Shown here one piece after another: positions 55,396 through 64,000 of a DNA stretch of 64,000 nt. Source of the stretch: Helianthus annuus (taxonomy: Eukaryota; Streptophyta; Magnoliopsida; Asterales; Asteraceae); contig NC_035440.2 of the NCBI RefSeq assembly GCF_002127325.2, forward strand, positions 73,717,819 through 73,781,818, given 5' to 3'. Positions within the stretch are counted from its first letter, which is position 1. Each line of letters opens with the position of its first letter. Position numbers and translations under genes: made by a program. Below the pieces are notes generated by a model. That model was not told the origin of the DNA. It did no database searches and saw only the letters and a list, made by a program, of their open reading frames with translations.

Positions 55396-55538
55396 GATTA
55401 GGATCAAGAGTGAACAACTTCTTGAGAGTGAACTAAGTGAACTAATCTTGGCCCTTGATCATTTTTTAGATTAAAAGGGTAAGACTGTCATTACCCAAGT
55501 ATGTTTAATTAAAATCCCTTAATTTTCTCATCTCTTAA

Positions 55539-55571
<33 letters not shown>

Positions 55572-56654
55572 AATTATTTCTTTATCCATAGATTTTGTTT
55601 TAATTTTAACTTGAATATTTTTTTCTTTTATTATCTGTATATATAGATATCATAATACATTGTTTTTAACTTTTTATAATTTTCAATAAATATTAAAAAA
55701 TTTCTCTGAGATTGAAATTGTAATTATTTTTGGGTATTAAATTTTTTTTTTAATATGTGATGAAATTATTTATTTTTGCATACATGTGATATGTTTCATT
55801 TTCATTAATTTCATAATTTTTATATGAATCTACTCGTGTGCATGCCTAATATACTATATGTTGTTAAGGGTGGGAGTTGGCTACAAAGTCCATTTTTCCT
55901 ACAAAGTGTACAAAGTTATAAAACACCATAATGTCAACCATAAAACACACTTAAAACCCACAAATAACATAGTGGAGGTTACTAAAACACCATATTTGTG
56001 GGTTTTGTGTTGTGTTTTGAATGATAAGGCTTTGATTATCGAATGACTAACATTAGTGTGTTTTATGTTGATTATCATATTGTGTTTTATATTCATAGTT
56101 GTACGATGGTATGTTTGAAGTTTTTAAGGAATGTTAGGGTTTGGATATTGTGTTTTAATGATCTTCATCATGTTATTTGTGGGTTTTGAGTGTGTTTTAT
56201 GGCTGAAATTGTGGTGTTTTAAGACTTTGTACACTTTATAGGAAAAATGGACTTTGTAGCGGAACCCCACCCATGTTGTTAATATACACATATGTAACCA
56301 TTTCTGAATATAATACACAGATGTATAAAAGACTGTACACATGTGTATAAACTGACAGCTGTGTATATTGTATAAACTGATACTAGCGAGACTGTACACA
56401 TATGTATACACTAACAACTATGTATCTTGTATATACGAAAACTAGCGAGATTTTAGGGATTTTGATTATATTGTTTAATAAATGCAATTTACAAAAGACA
56501 CAAATACCCTTTTGTCATTTATTTTAAAGGGGAGTTACAACATTATAATTACGATCTTGTCATTGTTTAAAAATCTTTAGATGATATAATCCAATGGCCC
56601 AGATTAGTTCACACAGTTCACTTTCAACCTAGTGTTCACTCTAGAACCCTACCC
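55396..56654. mobile_element. TIR element, 1.26 kb, AGAGTGAACA family
   Basis: Left GATTAGGATCAAGAGTGAAC and GTGAACTAATCTTGGCCC face right GGCCCAGATTAGTTCAC and GTGTTCACTCTAGAACCC. It lies between TA repeats. A CT microsatellite (55529-55564) lies inside. Blocks at about 55885-55990 and 56150-56260 are inverted copies of each other (AAGTCCATTTTTCCTA, CCCACAAATAACAT). Confidence 0.78.
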
Positions 56655-56666
56655 TATATACATATA

Positions 56667-57882
56667 GGGTAAAGTTCATTTGAGAACCACCCTTATTGCA
56701 AGAACCGCGAAAACCAATGTGAACACAAAATAAAATCTAAAAAAAATCAAAAAAACACTCAATTTTTTTTTAATTTAAAAAAAAATCGCTATATTTCGTT
56801 ACAAAAAAAAAAAAACTTTTTTTTTTCGAGTAACAGTTATCCATGCACATGTGCATATGTATCATTACTTCGACAAATTCCGTAATACGTTATCACTAAT
56901 AGACAATTGCACTTTAATTTACAATACCATCTAAAATACACTACTTTTTACATTACCAATATTCAAAATGCACATGTGCATCATTAGTTATAACTATGAT
57001 ATATCGTGTTTTGGTACAAATAGTTTGTGATTTTGAATGGAGAAGTAGGCCCATATAAATGTTTTTTGGTTAGTTATATCTAGTGGTTGATGGTTTGGTT
57101 ATAGTTGTCAATTTATGATGTAATATGTTGATTGGATGGTATAAATGGTGTTTATATACGTGTAATAAAGTGAAAATATTGGTAATGGTATTGTATTATG
57201 GATGGTAGGAGGTAATGGTATTGTATTACGGATGGTAAGAGGTAATATGGTATGATAGATGAAAGGGAAAGTGTATTCAAAGTAGTGTACCAAAACACCT
57301 TATTTCATGTTGATACATATAGATGCACATGTGCATTTCTAATATTGGTAATGTAAAAAGTAGTGTATTACATATGGTAGTGTAAATGGAAGTGCAATTG
57401 TCTAATATTTGTAATGAATTACGGAATTTGTCAAAGAAATGACCAAAAGCACATGTACATGTTTGTGTATTATGGATGGAATGATAGATGAAAGAGAAAG
57501 TGTATTCAAAGTAGTGTACCAAAACACCATATTTCATGTTGATACATATAGATGGGCATGTGCATTTCTAATATTGTTAACGTAAAAAGTAGTGTATTAC
57601 ACTAGCACGTGCTAGTGTAAATGAAAGTGCAATTGTCAAATATTTGTAATGAATTACAGAATTTGTCAAAGAAATGATACATATGCACATGTGTATGGAT
57701 AACTGTTACTCGATTTTTTTTTAATTTCTTTTAATTATCAACGAAATATAGCGGTTTTTCCAAAAAAAAAATAGTAAAAAAAAATTTGGGTGTTTTTTAG
57801 ATTTTTTTAGGTATTACTGTTTGTGTTTACACTGGTTATCGCGGTTCTCGCAATAAGGGTGGTTCCTAACGGATCCTTCTCC
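56667..57882. mobile_element. TIR element, 1.22 kb, GAACCACCCTTATTGC ends
   Basis: Left GAGAACCACCCTTATTGCAA and right GCAATAAGGGTGGTTCC are inverse copies, extended by AGAACCGCGAAAACC / GTTATCGCGGTTCTC. Two direct copies of a roughly 130-base block (57265-57400 and 57495-57640) lie inside, with ATGCACATGTGCAT-type palindromes. It is bounded by TA repeats. Confidence 0.85.

Positions 57883-57958
<76 letters not shown>
57883..57958. repeat. TA/GA compound microsatellite
   Basis: TA repeat followed by about 24 bases of GA repeat. Confidence 0.95.
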
Positions 57959-57972
57959 GCAGGTTAACGTAC

Positions 57973-58744
57973 TGTAACATTCCCAAAATTCTTATTTAAA
58001 TAAAATATATAAAAACTTATGTTATTAAAAGGATGCATCATGGGTAAGTTGACCAATGGAAATATGAGATATTTTGGGCAAACGTAGGAACCATTTAATA
58101 ATTAAACTATAAAATACATTATATTTGAGCTTACTCCGTTTTTAATGAAACTTGGGTCAAAATGTAGACACCAATATTCTCGTTCTAATGACATATTTAT
58201 CGTTTTATAAAACGTCATATCTAAAAAGGTATAAGCGATAAATGAATGAAGCAGCTGAATTAATTATAAAAATAAAATAATATAATAATCAAAAACTAAC
58301 AAATTGAAATAGTTAGTTTACGTGTACCATAAAATAAATGCAGAAGGGTGTACGTGGACACCACAATCACAACTAACATTGAATTTCAAATGTTCCGTCT
58401 ATGTATTGGCGTAAACTCCAAGCCAATATTCAGTATAAATAGAATGCATGCCCCTTCATTTTTATGACTCCTCTCTCGTTCTCTATATGCTCTGTTTCTA
58501 TATATTTGTTATTATTATTCACCCATAATAATAATAATAAAGCCATGCCCCGTTTTAAGTATTTTAACCCTTGACTACTGATGCCCTGTCCGACTGACGT
58601 AGGGCCCCGTAACGTATGTCAAGGCTCTGCCTAAATGCGTTGGGGTTCTGTCTCGTGACGTAGGGATAAAGTAGAATTGGGTTACTATACTTAATATGGG
58701 TGCACTATATATTTTATTAAATAATCCAGGAGTTGTACCCAAAA
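57973..58744 (+). mobile_element. Partial LTR, related to the following LTR
   Basis: It begins TGTAACATTCCCAAAATTC, an LTR-like start. A TATAAATAGAATGCAT block (58434) and the following 300 bases parallel 59083-59400 of the next LTR (TATAAATAGAACGCAT, then CTCTGCC..., GGTTACTATACTTA / GGTTATTATACTAA). It ends abruptly where the second LTR starts. Confidence 0.5.
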
Positions 58745-60104
58745 TATAACAACCCTCCCGAATATTTTTCTGACACCCTACACTTCCTAAAATACACCAC
58801 GTATGTGAAAACTAAACCCGAAATATAATATAACATTGAAAATAATGGAAAACAAGAAAAAGTAAGTTGAGGCGGGCCGCGTGAACCCCCCCCCCCCCCT
58901 CAACCTTACGCGGGCCGCGTAATATCAAAAATGTGGCGCAGCCCTAGGCCGCCACCTGGCCCAACACCTGGCGGGCCTACCTGATGACCCAGCTAAGCTA
59001 CGACGACGACCAGAGTCAATGCGGGCCGCGTAGGCCCTTTGCTTGTTTTACGCGGGCCGCGAGAGAAGCAAGATCAGCACCTATAAATAGAACGCATCGG
59101 GCCTTCAGTCAATTCGTTCATTTCTCTCGATTCTCTCTCAATTTCTACATAGTAGAAATAATACGCGGGTATTATACCCCCTAATTAGCAAAGCTCTGCC
59201 TCGTTGTAAGTATCATAACCCCTGGATACATATTAGATACTCTGCCCGATTGATCTAGGGTTCCGTAACGGCTATCGTGGTTCTGCCCGACGTAGTCGTT
59301 GGAATGCCGTCTCGGGGAGGGTATTACTAATGTTAAAATGGGTTATTATACTAACGCGTGTGCATTATTTATTTACTTAGATTATAACCAGGGAATCACA
59401 AAGGAAAGCCCTATAATAGCAATGTGAGTTAATCCTCTTTTTATATACTCATTTTTGTGAGTTGATCCACTTTTTGTTAACTGTTTTACAAAACCTTAAA
59501 TTTCTTTCTATGCGAATAACAGTTATTGAGTATTTATAAGAATACAATTACAGTCGGTAAATTTGGGGTTTTGTATACAAAATTTGTTACCACCTGGTAA
59601 AGGAGTAACATGACCATAAGTCGGAACGACATTACCGTGTGGTGGTAATTGATATAACTTGGAAACAAATGTAATTGCGGATGCGCCCTCAATACTGTTC
59701 ACTGTGAATTTTTATTTAAACTTGATTAAACTGGGATTCACTCACCAGTATTTCCTGCTGATAAAATGTTTTAAACACGTGTTTCAGGTAACTTAGTATG
59801 AAGCCAATAAAAGCCAGCTGGAGAGCACTAAAGGCTTGGAAAAGTGGCAATAAAGTTACCTAAAATAAAATAGATGTTTTTATTAAATAAAATAGGATTT
59901 ATTCCTATGAAAATGTATGTACTGAAAAACTTGGGTTTTATCCCATGTGTTTAATATAATGAAAATATGGTGGTTTTACTCTGATAAAATATTTCCTAAC
60001 TACGGTCCTGATGAAAAATTCCGCTGCTAAATTGATAAACACCGATACCACCGAAACTGGCTCACGGCCGCCCGCTCCCGAGATAGGGGTCGGGGGTTGT
60101 GACA
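58745..60104 (+). mobile_element. 5' LTR (1.36 kb) of a gypsy-like element continuing past the window
   Basis: It starts TATAACAACCCTCCCG, probably from TGTAACAACCC, ends GGGGGTTGTGACA, and is followed by a primer-binding site. A TATAAATAG at 59083 with a TTCTCTCTCG leader is a likely promoter. It carries four CGCGGGCCGCG-type palindromes and a run of 14 C (58886-58899). The start is less certain than the end. Confidence 0.68.
58871..59061. repeat. Four GCGGGCCGC palindromes in the LTR
   Basis: GCGG-G-CCGC occurs at 58872-58880, 58910-58918, 59021-59029 and about 59051-59060. The second lies in a perfect 17-base palindrome, TTACGCGGGCCGCGTAA (58906-58922). Confidence 0.85.
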
Positions 60105-60109
60105 GAAGG

Positions 60110-60121
60110 TGGTATCAGAGC
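60110..60121 (+). promoter_or_regulatory. Primer-binding site of the gypsy-like element
   Basis: TGGTATCAGAGC lies five bases after the LTR end, complementary to initiator tRNA-Met. Confidence 0.88.
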
Positions 60122-60399
60122 TATGCCACTGGCTCAAGCCAAAGAAGTGTTCTGCTGACACTTAAGTTTTAAATTCTGTGTTAGGAAATTAATATAACAA
60201 TTTATGTGTTATTCTGTGTAGATAAATCTTAATATTCATATTATGATTTTTATGTTTTGAGTTCAGAGTATGAGTAACCAATATGACTAGACGTGCCCAT
60301 AGGCTACCTCGGCAGATGTATTATACTGCACTTTTATACAATTAGTAACTTAAGGTATCACCTTGAGTGAAATCTCTTCTTAAATAAATGAATATACCG

Positions 60400-60401
<2 letters not shown>

Positions 60402-60455
<54 letters not shown>
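60402..60455. repeat. TA microsatellite
   Basis: About 54 bases of uninterrupted TA repeat. Confidence 0.97.
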
Positions 60456-60462
<7 letters not shown>

Positions 60463-60882
60463 CTACTATGTGTATATCAACCTTCCTAGGAAATATTAAT
60501 ACACGTTCATTTTGTAAAAATATTCATAGATCATGGGTATAAATTTTAGATATTAAATCTAAAATCATAATTTATGGTAAACTTACGTAAGAAATAACAT
60601 TATGTATCCACCTTAAATAAATAAAAGTATGTTATTTTAATTGATTCATAGACTTCATGATCTATACCATGATCTATCCTTATGAATGGTGATATAGATT
60701 ATGGTAAATTCCTGAATTGACCTTAAATCCAGAAATCGTGTTAATATACAATATTAATTGTATGTAAAATAATATACACGTTGTAGTATAGTATACTTCT
60801 AATAAACATACGTTATAATACACCATTAAAAAAAATGGGTCTGATGGTTTGTACAATCGGTATAAAAGAGAGTTAATAGTTA

Positions 60883-61203
60883 ATGTTTTTAAGAAATAAA
60901 AATAAGAGAACCTCATTTCAACCAAATCCCTCAGGATACTCAGCAGATACTGAGAAGGGAATTTTTATTCGTAAGGCACAGTCTGAGAAACTATTTACCA
61001 CTAAAAAGAAAAGTAGGATTACTAGAAAAAAAAATCAAGAGAAAATAAAGAAAATAAAGAAGTCACAACCAAAGGAAGTAATAATTAATAAGGAAACAAA
61101 TGCACAAACTCAGGAAACAGGGAATAACCTACCATGGGAAGATAAACAATGGGTAAATCTCCATATGTTAGCCACTACAGAAGTAAATATTAACTTATAT
61201 TAA
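60883..61203 (+). CDS. Hypothetical 106-residue Lys-rich frame
   Basis: Not recognised. The middle (KKKSRITRKKNQEKIKKIKK) is strongly basic, and the end (WEDKQWVNLHMLATTEV) is less biased. It sits about 760 bases after the primer-binding site, where the start of gag might be expected. It has no Gag domain or CCHC motif, and AT-rich DNA gives Lys-rich frames easily. Confidence 0.2.
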   Translation: MFLRNKNKRTSFQPNPSGYSADTEKGIFIRKAQSEKLFTTKKKSRITRKKNQEKIKKIKKSQPKEVIINKETNAQTQETGNNLPWEDKQWVNLHMLATTEVNINLY

Positions 61204-63846
61204 ATAGTTGAACCGCAAAACCAGTACCAGCACCCATGCCACCTATGAGCCAGAAATTTTAAAAGAAATTTTGCCCATTAAATAAACAACCTAGTAAAAG
61301 AAAAAGATAGAATAAAACCATACATAAAAGTCTGTTGAGCATAATACTCCTATAACCTAGATAGACTAAAATAAGTTATGAATGCATAATTCCTAGTATA
61401 TTTTGAACCCCAGTTGTAGTTGCAATAAATATACATATATATATGTAAGTCGCAATGTTCGCCGTTTTTAATCAATCTATTTTTATGATTGTACCCAAAT
61501 GTTTATACTATAAATTTTGTCTGTGATAATTAATACCACCTACTCAAGTAGTATTATAATATACATCAAACTAAGTTAGTTGTTAACAAAGCAATCATGT
61601 TCATAACTTTCTTTTGAAACCAATCAATTACTTTGATTTAAAATACATATTGGAATATATGGTATAAAGCTTTAAAACTTTGTGGTTTTAATAATATTAT
61701 TTCAAATTAATTTTTAAAACCAAAGCTATTAAATTAACCGAAAGGATTTTAAGAATTAATAAAATTTAAAAGATTGCTTTAGTAGATTGAGCCAAAGCAA
61801 GTTTTGAAACCCAGATGTACCAATTTACCACTCCATTTTATCCCTTATGGTTCATAACCAGTTGACCCTAAGACTTCATACTTTCATAGTTTTATGAAAT
61901 AACTGATGTTGGGATTACTTGTAAAAATTTCTATTAAAATACTTAGCGATAAAATAATGGTTAAATGAATATGATGGATATTCATGATTAAATAAAATCA
62001 TTTAAATCTTTAGAGATTTGGGCTAGTTGGACTACATAGAAAGGCCTAACTAAACGTTGAAACAGTTTCTACAAATCTTTAATATTAAGGTATGTCCAGA
62101 ATAGGTCTTATGCCTGGAAATAATTAATATAAGATTATAAGATTAACCAGTCATATCAGTTATAGGATTGTGTATCATAAATTATAAAGAAAAATATTCG
62201 AGTCATCTGGCTGATGTATAATAGTTAAATAATACAATATTAGTAAATGAGTTGAGTTGATAAATTGATGTTAAACTTACCTTAAGTAATTTCAAAGTTC
62301 TCATACTTTAAAAAGATTATAATGAAGATAAAAGAGATGAAATTGAATTGTGATTGGTTAAATAATGGAGATGGAGATTCTCATAAAATAACTGTCGTAA
62401 TAAGGTATCAGTGATGACACAAATAAATTTTATAAAGTCGATTACGTGAATCTATAAAAAGATCTATTTAGTTAAATACTTGAAAATAGATCTCAAATAT
62501 GTACGAAATAAAGTATTAATCTTAACATATTTTGAATATAAAATAGACATACTTTGATAGTATGGGATGAAGTACGCTACACAAGGTTTAAAAAAAAAAA
62601 ATATTATGTGTTTTAAGTTTATACTATATATTAATATTTAATATATATCCGTTACATTGCTATAACTAAAGTTTTCAATTACAGAAAGTAATTTACGTAT
62701 GGTATATATATCTCTGGGTAACCCATAAATACCATGTCATGAGTCACATATGCACATAGTCTTCTAAATAATGCTTTTCAATCTTAAAAGTATATTATAA
62801 TTGATTCAAAAAGGAAAAGGTAGGAATGTGATAAGTGGAATAGATATATAGATGGTTACTTGAGGAGAAATTATTAAGATAATATAAATAGTGAGTCTGG
62901 TATAGTTTAACCGATTAGTTAAAAAAAATGAAATTGTTCCTATGAGTCCAGAAAGTTTATATTTTGGTTAAAGTATCCATCCTTTGATTCCAAAATAAAT
63001 TCGACAGAAATTTATTTCAATATACTACTTTTATAAAAGGATAAAAATAAGTCATGGAAATAAGCTTGATGATTGATACCATCGGATGTATAGTTATTAT
63101 TTTATATATGTGTGTATATATTCCGTAAGTTTAATATTAACTAGAGATTTGATATTTTATACATATATATGCATATACCCAATAAGAATTTCTTGATGGT
63201 ATACCCAACATAATATCTTCTGTAAGATAAACATAAGAGAAAATATCATTGGTGATTCTTATGAAAATATGAAGTCATATAAGAATAAATCCTGAAACAT
63301 ATTATGTTTTAAAATACTATCTGTCTCAATAAAATATTCCGTGCATCGGAATCTCATAATATATAAGCATGAATAGAGTTAGCTGGAAGCATACCTATTA
63401 CGTTGAACCTAGCTATAATATCAATGGAGACAATGATATAATTGAAACTCCATTCTCCAACCAAAAGAAAACTACAACCATAATAATATCTATGCTTAAA
63501 TGAAAGAGTTACGATATTGATATTCACTGGTAATAACCAGGACAATATTTAGACTTGAATCTAAGAAAAATGCCTTAGTATAAAGCTTTGAGATAAGCTA
63601 ATTACTTGCGTGGATAAAGTGTGATGGTTATTGGTATCCCGTGAGGATGATGACTAGAACAGTGCTTGTATGATAAATAAGCAATAACACCTGGCCACTG
63701 TTATTTCTTGTTTATTAATACTACTCGGTTCTAGAATTTGATCCATCATGAGAATACTAATTTCCTTGTTCCTTGATATAAGCCATAATAAATGATGTAC
63801 TTCTGAAATCATTATTTGAGAAAATTCTATTTACGGGAAATACAAT

Positions 63847-63955
63847 GATAACTACCTCTCCGGCAAGTCTGGGTATGATGTGGTATACACTCCAGCTTGT
63901 CCGGGTGAGATGGGGGTACCTCTCCGGCGAGACCGGGTGAGATGGGGTATATGTT
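63847..63955 (+). repeat. CTCCGGCAAGTCTGGG/GGGTGAGATGGGG repeats
   Basis: Three degenerate units of about 35-40 bases share CTCCGGC(A/G)AG or CCAGCTTG, CCGGG and TGAGATGGGGTA. They form the only GC-rich patch in the last 3 kb. Confidence 0.6.
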
Positions 63956-64000
63956 ATGTTAATGGAATTCCCTAAATAGTACCATGACTTGATGTCTAAC

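Larger units (their letters stand above)
60122..64000 (+). mobile_element. AT-rich internal region of the gypsy-like element, incomplete
   Basis: Nearly 3.9 kb follow the primer-binding site without a recognisable gag or pol. A long TA microsatellite lies at 60402-60455. One Lys-rich open frame exists (60883-61203). The end of the window shows repeated CTCCGGCRAG...GGGTGAGATGGGG units. It could be a large non-autonomous derivative, or gag may lie beyond the window; normally gag starts well within 1 kb of this site. Confidence 0.5.

Noticed and set aside
56124..57537. Minus-strand frames of 60-97 codons
   Set aside because: Tyr/Ile/His-rich readings of AT-rich TIR elements, with no domain.

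Overview
The window is nuclear DNA of a flowering plant, and almost all of it is transposable elements around one ordinary gene. Spliced plant introns, copia and gypsy LTR retrotransposons primed by initiator tRNA-Met, a Helitron, hAT and Mutator-like miniature elements and two SINEs all point to a plant. LTR termini such as TGTCACACCCC...GGTGTTACA and LTRs holding CGCGGGCCGCG palindromes resemble what I remember from Asteraceae (sunflower, lettuce). That placement rests on memory and is moderate.

Layout. 1-1.7 kb: 3' LTR of a gypsy-type element on the minus strand, running off the window. 1.7-5.4 kb: AT-rich DNA with exon-like fragments, a Mutator-like element with a G-rich minisatellite, and repeat fragments. 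5.4-8.9 kb: a 3.5-kb solo LTR. 9.24-27.3 kb: one Ty1/copia element whose RNase H region was split by two further LTR retrotransposons lying side by side (12.99-21.05 kb minus; 21.06-26.77 kb plus). The first of these carries a 2.07-kb Helitron in one LTR. 27.6-41.4 kb: a TIR element rich in GGCGTTT motifs that was entered by a hAT element (itself holding a 4.3-kb solo LTR) and by a third gag-only retrotransposon (33.53-39.70 kb minus). 41.4-43.9 kb: repeat remnants, a hAT element and a SINE. 43.98-50.47 kb: a complete nine-exon gene for a NIPA-type magnesium transporter, with hAT MITEs in its three long introns and a fourth just downstream. 51-58 kb: a chain of TIR elements separated by TA microsatellites. 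58-64 kb: a gypsy-like 5' LTR, a primer-binding site and an AT-rich interior running off the window.

The most unusual content is a family of three large LTR retrotransposons that encode only a Gag protein: an N-terminal copia-type (UBN2-like) part, a long coiled coil and two CCHC zinc knuckles. No protease, integrase or reverse transcriptase is visible. One copy keeps an unbroken 813-residue Gag; the other two are frame-broken. All three share a leader packed with degenerate AGCG motifs and about 2 kb of conserved non-coding sequence after gag. The copia element that hosts two of them has the opposite defect: its pol is almost intact but no Gag is recognisable. Target-site duplications and LTR comparisons give the order copia, then the gag-only elements, then the Helitron. 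All look recent, with about 1-2% LTR divergence counted by eye.

The only confident host gene is the transporter. It encodes 336 residues, and its first intron appears to use a GC donor.
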